Shown here one piece after another: positions 55,423 through 63,988 of a stretch of 64,000 nucleotides of DNA. The notes under the pieces are model-generated. The model was not told the origin of the DNA, searched no databases, and saw only the letters and a list, made by a program, of their open reading frames with translations. The position numbers were made by a program, and so were the translations under genes. Positions within the stretch are counted from its first letter, which is position 1. Every line of letters starts with the position of its first letter. Source of the DNA: Aliirhizobium smilacinae (lineage in GTDB: Bacteria; Pseudomonadota; Alphaproteobacteria; Rhizobiales; Rhizobiaceae); the NCBI RefSeq assembly GCF_006335145.1, contig NZ_VDMN01000001.1, forward strand, positions 310,001 to 374,000, read 5' to 3'.

Positions 55423-55923
55423 ATGTCGACAATCCGATTTCATGCCATGCCGACGGCAGATGCCGAAACTCTCTGGAACGGCGGTACCGATGCCTATGGC
55501 AATTTGCCCGAGACGATGGTTTCCGATGGCCCCGGTCATCCGTGCCGCCACTGCCTGAAGAACATAGACGAGGGAGAAAGCCTGCTGGTTTTCGCCTATC
55601 GGCCGTTCCCCTCGCTGCAGCCCTATGCCGAGACCGGGCCGGTCTTCCTGCATGCAACGCCCTGCCCGCGATATGATTGCCAGGAGGTTTTGCCGACGAT
55701 CCTTTCGAGCCCGGATTACATCGTTCGCGGATATGGTCACAACGACCGTATCGTCTACGGAAGCGGCGCGGTGACGCCGACCGAAGAGATCGCTGCACGG
55801 GCGGAACAACTGCTCAAGCGCTCCGACATTGCCTATGTTCATGTGCGCTCCGCCCGCAACAATTGCTATCAGTGCCGGATCGAGAAAGTTCAGGCTTTCT
55901 CCGATGCCTCACACGCGATCTGA
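55423..55923 (+). CDS. DUF1203 protein
   Basis: 166 residues. Conserved segments: PCRHCLKNIDEGESLLVFAY, GPVFLHATPCPRYD and AYVHVRSARNNCYQCRIEK. Pairs of Cys (CRHC and CYQC) look like a metal-binding site. DUF1203 proteins are widespread in proteobacteria without an established function. ATG at 55423 after AAGGAG. Last gene of the cysteine synthase-alaX-sseA cluster, 85 bp after the GNAT gene. Confidence 0.88.
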   Translation: MSTIRFHAMPTADAETLWNGGTDAYGNLPETMVSDGPGHPCRHCLKNIDEGESLLVFAYRPFPSLQPYAETGPVFLHATPCPRYDCQEVLPTILSSPDYIVRGYGHNDRIVYGSGAVTPTEEIAARAEQLLKRSDIAYVHVRSARNNCYQCRIEKVQAFSDASHAI

Positions 55924-56434
55924 ACGAAACGAAACGGACCCGATCAGCAGACAGGGTCCGCCCTTGGTGCGGGAGCGTTTTTCAGTTTCGGCCGGGACAC
56001 GTCGGGTGCCTCGAATTGATTTTTTAGTAATGACACTCGGCGTGTCCCGTTCGGTGTGTTTTTCCGCGCAACTCCGGTCCGTCTGCAGCGGCCTGGACGC
56101 TTGAGCCCTTGCGGGCTGCCTGACCGGTTTGTGTGCGACACACGCACGCCTTGTTCAGGGGCAGACCATTTTCTGCGCAGCCCCGCATGTCCCGCCTGCA
56201 TAAGGGCGGTCCACGCGATCACCGGCTCCACTTCGCCGGTAATGCTGACCGGTGTAGCCGAAGCGGAACGGGGGGATTGTAGACACAGGTTCGGAGGGCG
56301 GGGATGAGATTTTTCACAAGGGATTGATTTTGTTGAGCGGCGGGCCCGAAATGTCCCCGAGAGAGGGCTCCCCTCTCTCGGAATTTCTAACGCCTAGCTC
56401 ACGCAAAGAGGCTAAAATCCGAGGACCCCAGCGT
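55924..56434. other. 510-bp region without protein gene; contains strong hairpin
   Basis: No supported reading frame. It contains a perfect 7-bp pair CGGACCC/GGGTCCG at 55935-55960 (possible end of the DUF1203 transcript) and a perfect 11-bp stem CCGAGAGAGGG/CCCTCTCTCGG with a 3-nt loop at 56357-56381, followed on the plus strand by AATTTCT. An unannotated small RNA ending at that hairpin is possible. Confidence 0.4.
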
Positions 56435-57142
56435 TCAGCTCAGGCCGCCGACATCCTTAGTTCCACCCTCGTCGAGATCCTCGGCCAGCTGCAACAGCAG
56501 CTTGACGAAATCACCGGCCTTTTTCTCGTCGGTGGCGAGCTTTGCGGCGATGACTTCGCGTAGGTTCAGCAGTGCGGCATCGATGCTGCGTGGCAATTCC
56601 GGGCCTCTTTCCCTGTGCTGGTGGTGTTCGCTACGCTCCTGCCGCTGCTTGATCCGTTCGGCAAACTCGGAAAGCCTGTCGAGAATGGTGGAGGCGAAGC
56701 TGCGGTTTTCCTCGAGATGAGCCCTGCCCTCCTCGGTAATGGCGTAACGCTTCTTGTTGCCATCCGCTTCGGAGACCACGTATCCGGCCTCTTCGAGATA
56801 GGTGAGCGTCGGGTAGATCACGCCCGGGCTCGGCGCATAAAAGCCGTAGGTGATATCTTCGATATGCTTGATGATCTCGTAGCCGTGGCGCGGCTCCTTT
56901 TCGATCAGCGCCAGAACCAGAAGGCGAAGATCACCCTGCATCAGGAACCGGCCGATACGACCGTCGCCCTCATCACCGAAGCCGCGGCCACCGCCACCGC
57001 CTGGGCCGCCTTTCCCGCCACGACCCGGCCCGCCGAAACCACGACCGAACGGCCCGCCACGCGCGGCAAAGATTTCCTCGAAGGCCCTGCGGCCTCCACG
57101 TTCGCCGCATCCATGGCGGCCGTCAAACTTGTGTCCAAACAT
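56435..57142 (-). CDS. PadR-family repressor with metal-binding N-terminus (YqjI-like)
   Basis: 235 residues. The N-terminal about 60 residues are Gly/Arg-rich with His4, His10 and Cys12 that could bind metal. The winged-helix PadR domain follows (about 68-150: LRLLVLALIEKEPRHGYEII, then PSPGVIYPTLTYLEEAGYV), and then a charged helical region (about 155-230). The layout resembles E. coli YqjI, a nickel-responsive PadR repressor whose target is the iron-reductase gene yqjH. Two palindromes upstream (57164-57177 and 57209-57222) are probable operators for autoregulation. No siderophore or reductase gene is adjacent here, so the regulated target is unknown. Confidence 0.85.
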   Translation of the reverse strand: MFGHKFDGRHGCGERGGRRAFEEIFAARGGPFGRGFGGPGRGGKGGPGGGGGRGFGDEGDGRIGRFLMQGDLRLLVLALIEKEPRHGYEIIKHIEDITYGFYAPSPGVIYPTLTYLEEAGYVVSEADGNKKRYAITEEGRAHLEENRSFASTILDRLSEFAERIKQRQERSEHHQHRERGPELPRSIDAALLNLREVIAAKLATDEKKAGDFVKLLLQLAEDLDEGGTKDVGGLS

Positions 57143-57163
57143 TTCTGTCTCCTTAGACTGCCT

Positions 57164-57177
57164 TTCGATATATCTAA
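57164..57177. promoter_or_regulatory. Proximal PadR operator
   Basis: TTCGATATATCTAA: the central GATATATC is perfect and it differs at one position from the distal site. It lies 22 bp upstream of the padR start. Confidence 0.55.
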
Positions 57178-57208
57178 AGATAGTCGAAATAGAAAAATAC
57201 GCAAGGAC

Positions 57209-57222
57209 TTAGATATATCTAA
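57209..57222. promoter_or_regulatory. Distal PadR operator
   Basis: TTAGATATATCTAA, a perfect 14-bp palindrome. Its centre lies 45 bp from that of the proximal site, about four helical turns, so two dimers could bind the same face. Confidence 0.6.
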
Positions 57223-57246
57223 ATCATATCGAATTGATTTTTCGGA

Positions 57247-57280
57247 CGAAAAAACGCCGGGGGCTTTTGCACCCGGCGTT
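57247..57280 (-). terminator. Terminator after ald
   Basis: On the minus strand AACGCCGGG, a 10-nt loop, CCCGGCGTT then a further T run; 22 nt after the ald stop. Confidence 0.88.
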
Positions 57281-57302
57281 GAGACTGACAAATGGCAACG
57301 AA

Positions 57303-58421
57303 TCAGGCGACGTTCAGCAGGCTTTCAGGCGCAAAAGCCTCGTAGCCGAGCGCTTCGGCAACAGCCGCGTTGGTGACCCGCCCCTTGTGGATATTCAGCC
57401 CGTTGCGCAGATGCCTGTCTTCGGCAATAGCGCGCAGGCCGCGATCGGCGAGTGCGAGGCCATGCTGGAGCGTTGCGTTGTTGAGCGCATGAGCCGACGT
57501 CACCGGAACGGCACCCGGCATGTTGGCCACGCAATAATGAACGATACGATCCACTTCATAGGTCGGGTCGGAATGGGTCGTGGCATGCGATGTCTCGAAG
57601 CAGCCGCCCTGGTCGATCGCGACATCGACCATCACCGCACCCTGCTTCATGCCCGACAGCATTTCGCGCGTGACGAGTTTGGGGGCTGCGGCGCCTGGAA
57701 TGAGCACGGCACCGATGACGAGATCGGCCGAAAACGTCTCTTCTTCCAGCGCATCGATCGTCGAATAACGGGTATGCACGCGGCCGCCGAAAATATCGTC
57801 CAGCTGGCGCAGGCGCGGCAGCGAGCGGTCGAGAATGGTTACGTCGGCGCCAAGGCCTGCCGCCATGCGGGCCGCGTGAAGGCCGACCACGCCGCCGCCG
57901 ATGACGGTCACCTTGGCAGGCAAAACGCCCGGCACACCGCCGAGCAGGATGCCGAGGCCGCCATTGGCTTTCTGCAGCGCCGTGGCACCTGCCTGGATCG
58001 CCAGCCGCCCTGCGACTTCCGACATCGGCGCCAGAAGCGGCAAACCGCCACGCTCGTCGGTAACCGTTTCATAAGCGACGCCCGTGACACCTGAAGCAAG
58101 CAAGCCTTTGGTCTGTTCCGGATCGGGCGCGAGATGAAGATAGGTGTAGAGGATCTGGCCTTCGCGCAACTGCGCCCATTCCGCCGGCTGCGGTTCCTTG
58201 ACCTTCACCACCATGTCGGATTGTTCGAAAATTTCCCTGGCCGAACCTACGATCCTGGCACCGGCTGCCTGATAGGCAGAATCATCCGCGCCGATACCGG
58301 CACCGGCTTTGGTCTCGATAATGACATCATGGCCATGGGCCACATATTCACGCACGGCTCCGGGCGTTAGGCCAACACGATATTCATGGTTCTTGATTTC
58401 CTTCGGGCACCCGACACGCAT
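57303..58421 (-). CDS. ald: Alanine dehydrogenase
   Basis: 372-residue NAD-dependent enzyme interconverting alanine and pyruvate plus ammonia. [20 protein letters not shown] at the start, catalytic Lys/His region VVKVKEPQP and [11 protein letters not shown]-binding [20 protein letters not shown], and the C-terminal [19 protein letters not shown] are diagnostic. The ATG at 58421 is the family start; the frame extends to 58508. Transcribed divergently from an Lrp-type gene, its likely regulator. In rhizobia this enzyme contributes to alanine use and to ammonium metabolism in bacteroids. Confidence 0.95.
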   Translation of the reverse strand: MRVGCPKEIKNHEYRVGLTPGAVREYVAHGHDVIIETKAGAGIGADDSAYQAAGARIVGSAREIFEQSDMVVKVKEPQPAEWAQLREGQILYTYLHLAPDPEQTKGLLASGVTGVAYETVTDERGGLPLLAPMSEVAGRLAIQAGATALQKANGGLGILLGGVPGVLPAKVTVIGGGVVGLHAARMAAGLGADVTILDRSLPRLRQLDDIFGGRVHTRYSTIDALEEETFSADLVIGAVLIPGAAAPKLVTREMLSGMKQGAVMVDVAIDQGGCFETSHATTHSDPTYEVDRIVHYCVANMPGAVPVTSAHALNNATLQHGLALADRGLRAIAEDRHLRNGLNIHKGRVTNAAVAEALGYEAFAPESLLNVA

Positions 58422-58578
58422 GCAGCATTCCTCTCTTTTATCGTGGCATTCGCCAATTGATTTTGTGCGCGACGAGCACACCAGAAAAGCGGCGGAATGT
58501 CCTTGCAAAGAGCGATTGCCGTAACGGCCTTTTTCGGGGATTATTGCGTGAAATCGTCATTTTTCGAAAGAAACCCCG

Positions 58579-59040
58579 ATGAACAGCTTCGATGCCATCG
58601 ATCGTTCGATCATGCGGATTTTGCAGGACCGTGGGCGAATCTCGAATGCGGAACTGGCCGAGCGTGTCGGCCTTTCGCCTTCCGCCTGTTCGCGCCGCCT
58701 CGACATTCTGGAAAAGAGCGGCACGATCAGCGGTTATCATGCGCGTCTTTCCCACGCCGCGCTCGACTACAAGATGATGGTCATCGTGCATATCTCGCTA
58801 TCGGGTCAGTTCGCCAAAACGCTGACGGAATTCGAAGCGGCTGTTAAACTCTGTCCCAACGTTCTTGTCTGCTACCTGATGTCGGGGGAATACGACTACA
58901 TATTGCGCGTCGCAGCCAAGGACCTTGCGGATTACGAACGCATCCACCGCGACTGGCTCTCGGCCCTGCCGCATGTGGTGAAGATCAACTCCGGATTTGC
59001 ACTGCGCGAAATCATCGACAAGCCAAATGTCGGATTATAG
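58579..59040 (+). CDS. Lrp/AsnC-family regulator, probably of ald
   Basis: 153 residues. N-terminal helix-turn-helix (DRSIMRILQDRGRISNAELA, then VGLSPSACSRRLDILEKSGT) and a C-terminal RAM ligand-binding domain (VLVCYLMSGEYDYILRVAAK). The gene is divergent from ald with 157 bp between starts, the usual arrangement of AldR-type activators that respond to alanine. Direct regulation of ald is inferred from position. The ATG at 58579 follows AAAGAAAC. Confidence 0.9.
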   Translation: MNSFDAIDRSIMRILQDRGRISNAELAERVGLSPSACSRRLDILEKSGTISGYHARLSHAALDYKMMVIVHISLSGQFAKTLTEFEAAVKLCPNVLVCYLMSGEYDYILRVAAKDLADYERIHRDWLSALPHVVKINSGFALREIIDKPNVGL

Positions 59041-59050
59041 CTATTTATGG

Positions 59051-59079
59051 TTGCATAAAATCAATATTGCACCCTATCT
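59051..59079 (+). promoter_or_regulatory. Candidate sigma-70 promoter for the pYEATS-like gene
   Basis: TTGCAT (59051-59056), 17-nt spacer, CTATCT (59074-59079), close to the alphaproteobacterial CTTGAC / CTATAT elements. 28 nt to the start codon, with AAAGGAGGG in between. Confidence 0.45.
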
Positions 59080-59106
59080 TTGATTGTCGTTCAAAGGAGG
59101 GTTCAG

Positions 59107-59859
59107 ATGAAGCGAAGTTCACTGGAATTAGGCGCAGGTATCGTCAGCATTATCTCCATACTGCTCGTCATCGGTGAGGTGATCGGCTACCAAACCAGTG
59201 ACAGCGCGAAAATCGCGACATATCTCGCCATGGCGATCATCGCGCTACTCGCTCCCAAACTCGCCAGCATCAGTGTCGGCAAGGATGGTCTGGTTGATTC
59301 CCTGGCGGATAAGGTGGAAGAAAACGGTCAGCGTATCGAGCGGACGAAAAACGTTGCGATCGAACTCGATGAACAACTGAACCAGAAGATTACGCAGATA
59401 TATGAAGAGCTTCGGCAGCTAAGGCAATTTTCCTCTGCGTCGGAAAGTGGCTTTCAGCCCCAGAGTGTCTCCACCGGCGACGAGTTCGGGCTGCCGGCCG
59501 TCACTTTCGTCAACGACTCGCAGAAACAGCGTTTCGGCGGCAGGGAGATCAACGACGGGCTGCAGATTTCGGCCATGGTCGAGAAATCGGATGTCGGCGA
59601 CGATTGGCAGAAGGTCTCGATCACCGTTCGGGCGACGAAGAGTGCCACGCTCACTGGCATCGTCGACTTTTTCCTGCATGACAGTTTCCGGCCGAACCAC
59701 TATCGCATCCCGGTTGCGAAAGGCGAAGCCAAGCTGGTCGTCAGGGCTTGGGGAGGCTTTACCGTGGGTGCTCTTGCCGGCGAAGACCGGGTGCCCCTCG
59801 AACTCGATCTGGCTACCAGCCCCAATGTGATTGCGCCGTCCGGCTGGAAAGGCCGGTAA
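59107..59859 (+). CDS. Membrane protein with C-terminal pYEATS-like domain
   Basis: 250 residues: two N-terminal membrane helices (about 6-25 and 35-55), a coiled-coil segment of about 60 residues (DSLADKVEENGQRIERTKNV, then EQLNQKITQIYEELRQLRQF) and a C-terminal beta-domain (about 150-245). The end of that domain, VDFFLHDSFRPNHYRIPVAK then RAWGGFTVGALAGEDRVPLE, matches the prokaryotic YEATS-like (pYEATS) pattern by eye. pYEATS domains occur in predicted bacterial conflict and immunity proteins. The ATG at 59107 has a strong AAAGGAGGG site. No known defence gene lies next to it. The assignment needs a profile search. Confidence 0.7.
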   Translation: MKRSSLELGAGIVSIISILLVIGEVIGYQTSDSAKIATYLAMAIIALLAPKLASISVGKDGLVDSLADKVEENGQRIERTKNVAIELDEQLNQKITQIYEELRQLRQFSSASESGFQPQSVSTGDEFGLPAVTFVNDSQKQRFGGREINDGLQISAMVEKSDVGDDWQKVSITVRATKSATLTGIVDFFLHDSFRPNHYRIPVAKGEAKLVVRAWGGFTVGALAGEDRVPLELDLATSPNVIAPSGWKGR

Positions 59860-60049
59860 GGACGGATGCCGCCGTACGGAAGCTTCGACAAGAAAGCTGC
59901 CTGTAGCACCTTTTGCTCCAATTCGGAGCCGTGCCCGCGCGGAAGTAAAGCGACGGTTACCGGATCCGCTAGAATTTTGTGACGCAAACTAAAGGCGTTT
60001 CAATTCATGCCAGTTATGAATCGGATAAAAGGACAGGAGGTATCACGAT
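59860..60049. other. Spacer before the PilZ gene
   Basis: 190 bp with no clear promoter or gene; a GGAGGT site begins the PilZ gene. Confidence 0.4.
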
Positions 60050-60388
60050 ATGCCGGTCAACAATCTCAACATGAAGGTGCGTTCTGCTCCGCGGCGGAAG
60101 GCCCGCATCCCCGGAACGGTGAAATATTACGGGCAATCGGTGAATGGACGGGTAGTCGATATTTCCACGACCGGGCTGGCGCTCGACCTTAGCGCGCCGT
60201 TAAACGCAGCCGTCGGAAGCCCGGTCAGGATCGATAGCGAGGAACTGGGCGTTCTGGAAGGTATCGTCAAATGGAGCCATAACGGACGCGTCGGCATCCA
60301 GTTTCGGCCGAACACGAATGCGGCAGCGCAGGTGGCGGCCTATTTCCGCTTCTTTCATCAGGACATCCAGCCGGTCCTGAGGCGATAG
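60050..60388 (+). CDS. PilZ-domain (cyclic-di-GMP-binding) protein
   Basis: 112-residue single PilZ domain. Both c-di-GMP-binding motifs are intact: R-x3-R in RRKARIP (about residue 15) and D-x-S-x2-G in VVDISTTGLALDL (about 38). Such stand-alone proteins control motility, polysaccharide production or secretion in response to c-di-GMP. The effector partner is not evident. Downstream of the pYEATS-like gene by 190 bp. Confidence 0.9.
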   Translation: MPVNNLNMKVRSAPRRKARIPGTVKYYGQSVNGRVVDISTTGLALDLSAPLNAAVGSPVRIDSEELGVLEGIVKWSHNGRVGIQFRPNTNAAAQVAAYFRFFHQDIQPVLRR

Positions 60389-60484
60389 GCCACAAAGGCC
60401 TGATTTCCCCCTGTCATTTTGGTGATGCAGGCTCATGCGAATGAGCCTAGTGTCACGCTTTTCGATGACGAATAGGGAGATATC

Positions 60485-62473
60485 ATGCCGTCCTCCACCC
60501 CACCCCTGACGACGTCGCGCCGCGCGGTTCTCGGCGGAATAGCTGCGTCTTCCGCGCTGGTCGCGCTGCATCCGTTTGCGGCCCGGGCGCAGGCCAACCA
60601 GGCGCATCTGCGGATCATGGAAACGACGGATATCCATGTCCACGTCTTCCCTTACGACTATTATGCCGACAAGCCTAACGACACTCTGGGTCTTGCACGC
60701 ACCGCCTCGATCGTCGACGCGATCCGCGCCGAGGCCGGCAATTCGATGCTGATCGACAATGGCGACTTCCTGCAGGGCAATCCGCTCGGCGACTATATCG
60801 CCTACGAGCGCGGCATGAAGGATGGCGACAAACACCCCGTCATCACGGCGATGAACGTGTTGGGCTATGATGTCGGTACGCTTGGAAACCACGAATTCAA
60901 CTATGGGCTGGGTTTTCTCGACAAGGTGCTAGCCGGGTCCGGCTTTCCCTATATCTGCGCGAATCTTACCAAAGGCATGCTGGCATCCGATGCCAAAAAG
61001 GATGAGCTTTTCTTCAAGCCTTATGTGATCCTTGAAAAGCAGATCCGTGACGGTTCCGGCGCCACTTCGCCCATCAAGGTCGGTTTCATCGGTTTCGTGC
61101 CGCCGCAGATCATGGTCTGGGATGCCAAGAACCTGGAAGGCAAGGCGCAGACCCGCGACATCGTCGATGCGGCCAAGGCCTGGGTGCCGCAGATGAAGGA
61201 GGAAGGTGCAGACATCGTGATCGCGCTTTCGCATTCCGGCATAGACGGCTCCGGCCAGAGCGAGCGGATGGAAAACGCCTCGCTTTATCTCGCCGGCATC
61301 GAAGGTATCGATGCGATCTTTACCGGTCACCAGCATCTCGTTTTCCCCGGCCCGAAGGACTTTGACGGGATTGTCGGCGCCGACGCCAAGAAGGGCACGC
61401 TGATGGGCAAGCCCGCCGTGATGGCCGGCTTCTGGGGCTCGCATATGGGCCTGATCGACCTGCTGATCGAAAAGGACGGCAATGGCTGGAAGATCGTCTC
61501 TTCCACGTCTGAAGCTCGGCCGATCTACCACCGCGACGAGAACCGCAAGGTGGTCGCCGACGTCAAGGACAAGCCTGAAATTCTGGCTGCTGCAAAAGTC
61601 GAGCATGAGGCGACGCTTGCCTATGTGCGCCGGCCGGTCGGCAAGACGTCCGCGCCGCTCTATTCCTATTTCGCGCTCGTCGCCGACGATCCTTCGGTGC
61701 AGATCGTCTCCAACGCACAGACCTGGTATATCAAGCAGATGCTGAAGGACGGTCCGTACAAGGATTATCCGGTGCTTTCGGCGGCAGCGCCGTTCAAGGC
61801 AGGCGGGCGCGGCGGCGCTGAATATTACACCGACGTCCCAACGGGCGATATCGCGATCAAGAACGTTGCCGATCTCTATCTCTACCCGAATACGGTTCAG
61901 GCGGTGCTGATTACCGGCGATCAGGTGAAGAACTGGCTGGAAATGTCGGCCGGCATGTTCAACCAGGTGAAGGCCGGCGCCAAGGATGCGGCGCTGCTCA
62001 ACGACGGTTTCCCATCCTACAATTACGATGTCATCGACGGCGTGACCTACCAGATCGACCTGTCGCAGCCGGTTCGCTTCGACAAGGACGGCAAACTGGT
62101 CAATGCCGATTCGCATCGTATAATTGACTTGAAGTTCGACGGAAAAACGATTGATCCGGCGCAGAAATTCGTTGTCGTGACGAATAATTACCGTGCCGGC
62201 GGCGGCGGCAAGTTTCCGGAGATCGCCGGCGACAAGCTGATCTTCGTCGCGCCCGATACCAACCGCGACGTGATCGTGCGCTACATCGTCGATCAGGGCA
62301 CGATCAACCCGTCGGCCGACGGCAACTGGTCGTTCAAGCCTTTGCCGGGCACGACTGCGGTGTTCGAGAGCGGGCCGAAGGGGCGCGACTTTGCCGGCGA
62401 GATCAAGGGCGCAAAGATCGAGGATGCCGGTGACGGCGAAAACGGTTTCGCGAAATTCCGACTGGTGCTGTGA
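60485..62473 (+). CDS. cpdB: 2',3'-cyclic-nucleotide 2'-phosphodiesterase/3'-nucleotidase
   Basis: 662 residues. Twin-arginine signal peptide (TTSRRAVLGGIAASSALVAL), so a Tat substrate. N-terminal calcineurin-like metallophosphatase domain with METTDIHVHVFPYDYY, DNGDFLQGNPLGDYI, GNHEFNYGLGFL and TGHQHLVFPGP; C-terminal 5'-nucleotidase domain (about 380-640, with NNYRAGGGGKFPEI). Periplasmic scavenger of 2',3'-cyclic nucleotides derived from RNA. Length is normal. The ATG at 60485 follows GGGAGATATC. Confidence 0.93.
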   Translation: MPSSTPPLTTSRRAVLGGIAASSALVALHPFAARAQANQAHLRIMETTDIHVHVFPYDYYADKPNDTLGLARTASIVDAIRAEAGNSMLIDNGDFLQGNPLGDYIAYERGMKDGDKHPVITAMNVLGYDVGTLGNHEFNYGLGFLDKVLAGSGFPYICANLTKGMLASDAKKDELFFKPYVILEKQIRDGSGATSPIKVGFIGFVPPQIMVWDAKNLEGKAQTRDIVDAAKAWVPQMKEEGADIVIALSHSGIDGSGQSERMENASLYLAGIEGIDAIFTGHQHLVFPGPKDFDGIVGADAKKGTLMGKPAVMAGFWGSHMGLIDLLIEKDGNGWKIVSSTSEARPIYHRDENRKVVADVKDKPEILAAAKVEHEATLAYVRRPVGKTSAPLYSYFALVADDPSVQIVSNAQTWYIKQMLKDGPYKDYPVLSAAAPFKAGGRGGAEYYTDVPTGDIAIKNVADLYLYPNTVQAVLITGDQVKNWLEMSAGMFNQVKAGAKDAALLNDGFPSYNYDVIDGVTYQIDLSQPVRFDKDGKLVNADSHRIIDLKFDGKTIDPAQKFVVVTNNYRAGGGGKFPEIAGDKLIFVAPDTNRDVIVRYIVDQGTINPSADGNWSFKPLPGTTAVFESGPKGRDFAGEIKGAKIEDAGDGENGFAKFRLVL

Positions 62474-62508
62474 GGCACCTGTCTCCCTATAAACAATTGT
62501 GGAATCAG

Positions 62509-62536
62509 ACGGCAGCTGAAAGGCTGCCGTTTTCAT
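62509..62536 (+). terminator. Terminator after cpdB
   Basis: ACGGCAGC, TGAAAG loop, GCTGCCGT followed by TTTCATT. Confidence 0.88.
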
Positions 62537-62558
62537 TCAAACCAACGCAGTGATCCTC

Positions 62559-63395
62559 ATGCCAAGCTTTTCCTTCCAACAGGTCGATGTCTTTTCCAGT
62601 GAGCCGATGCGCGGCAATCCCCTTGCCGTGGTCATCGGTGCCGACGCGCTCGACGACAAGCAGATGCAGTCTTTCGCCAACTGGACCAATCTCAGCGAAA
62701 CCACCTTTCTGCTGAAGCCGACGGTGGCTGGCGCGCATTACCGTGTACGGATCTTCACGCCGGCGCAGGAACTGCCGTTTGCTGGGCATCCGACGCTCGG
62801 CAGCGCGCATGTCTGGTTGAGCCAGACGGCGAACGCGCCCGACGGCGAGATCGTGCAGGAATGCGGCGCCGGACTGGTGCGCATTCGCCGCGACGGCCAG
62901 CGGCTTGCCTTTGCCGCACCGCCGCTCGTGCGCAGCGGTCCGGTCGATCCGGTTCTGGTGGAGAGGATCGCCAAGGGGCTTGGTGTGGTGACGACGGTGA
63001 TAGAGGACAGCAACTGGGTCGAGAACGGACCGGACTGGATCGGTGTGCGGCTGCGCTCGCGTGCGGATGTGCTGGCGGTAAAGCCGGACTATTCGATACT
63101 GGCGGGAGCGCGGGTCGGGCTGGTCGGCCGTTTCGATCCGCAGTCGGATGGCGAAGACGCGCAGTTCGAAGTGCGTGCCTTTACCCGCAACGGCTACGAG
63201 GACCCGGTGACGGGTAGCCTCAATGCCGGTCTTGCCCAATGGCTGATCGGCTCCGGCGTTGCGCCGGAAAGTTACGTCGCAGCCCAGGGGACAGTGCTCG
63301 GCCGCGCCGGCCGGGTGCATGTCGACAAGGTCGGCGACGATATCTGGATCGGCGGCGAAGTTGCGACATGCATTTCCGGCAGCTTGAGGCTGTGA
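62559..63395 (+). CDS. PhzF-family isomerase
   Basis: 278 residues in two DapF-like halves. The conserved catalytic Glu lies in NLSETTFLL (about residue 45); RIFTPAQELPFAGHPTLGSA and GYEDPVTGSLNAGLAQWL are the two family-defining stretches. PhzF itself isomerises a phenazine precursor, but most relatives act on unknown substrates, and no phenazine genes are here. The ATG at 62559 is preferred; a GTG at 62550 is in frame. Confidence 0.9.
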   Translation: MPSFSFQQVDVFSSEPMRGNPLAVVIGADALDDKQMQSFANWTNLSETTFLLKPTVAGAHYRVRIFTPAQELPFAGHPTLGSAHVWLSQTANAPDGEIVQECGAGLVRIRRDGQRLAFAAPPLVRSGPVDPVLVERIAKGLGVVTTVIEDSNWVENGPDWIGVRLRSRADVLAVKPDYSILAGARVGLVGRFDPQSDGEDAQFEVRAFTRNGYEDPVTGSLNAGLAQWLIGSGVAPESYVAAQGTVLGRAGRVHVDKVGDDIWIGGEVATCISGSLRL

Positions 63396-63400
63396 CGCGG

Positions 63401-63988
63401 TCAGGCGGGGTTTGCGGTTAACGGCAAGCCCGCCGCCTGTCTGTTGCGTGTCGGAGCTTTCACGGCTGAATTTCCGACCTTACGCAGGAGAAGTCCCAGT
63501 TCCGGCGGCGGTTTCCTTTCGACACGGCGATAATCGCTGCCGTCTCTCTTGCGGGTGACGAGGCCGAGATCGAAGAGATCGCGCCTGAGCAAAGCTGCAT
63601 CCTCGAAGAGATGCAACTCGTTCAGGAATGTGCTGATCTCACGTTCGGAAACGGATTTTGCGCGCGGGATCTTCGACCAGAGATACCAGAGGCACAATTG
63701 CTGCTGCGCGCGCTTGCCCGGCCAGCGCGTGAGGCGCCCATCACGGTCGAAGACGCGAAGGGTGTGCATCACGCGGCGTTCGTCAGCCTGTGGTTCGGGT
63801 GCTGCAGTGACATCGGGAATGTCGACGGGATCGCTGGTATGCGCCGTTGCGCGGAAATGCTGGTAATTGCGGAAACCTGCGGCTCGGCTGACAATATTCA
63901 GCATCTCAACATGGCTCGGCTTGTTGTCGAACTTGGCGATTTGATCGCGCAGGGATTTTGCAAAGGCCGACACATCTGAAACGGCCAT
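63401..63988 (-). CDS. DUF2087 protein
   Basis: 195 residues. C-terminal DUF2087 domain (about 80-160): LTRWPGKRAQQQLCLWYLWS, then SEREISTFLNELHLFEDAAL and RRDLFDLGLVTRKRDGSDYR, consistent with a winged-helix fold. The N-terminal about 60 residues (SAFAKSLRDQIAKFDNKPSH, then RAAGFRNYQHFRA) form a separate helical domain also seen alone in rhizobial proteins. Possibly a transcriptional regulator; function unknown. Convergent with the PhzF gene. Confidence 0.8.
   Translation of the reverse strand: MAVSDVSAFAKSLRDQIAKFDNKPSHVEMLNIVSRAAGFRNYQHFRATAHTSDPVDIPDVTAAPEPQADERRVMHTLRVFDRDGRLTRWPGKRAQQQLCLWYLWSKIPRAKSVSEREISTFLNELHLFEDAALLRRDLFDLGLVTRKRDGSDYRRVERKPPPELGLLLRKVGNSAVKAPTRNRQAAGLPLTANPA

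Noticed and set aside
60929..62536. 535-residue minus-strand frame opposite cpdB
   Set aside because: Shadow of cpdB, which has a Tat signal and intact metallophosphatase motifs.
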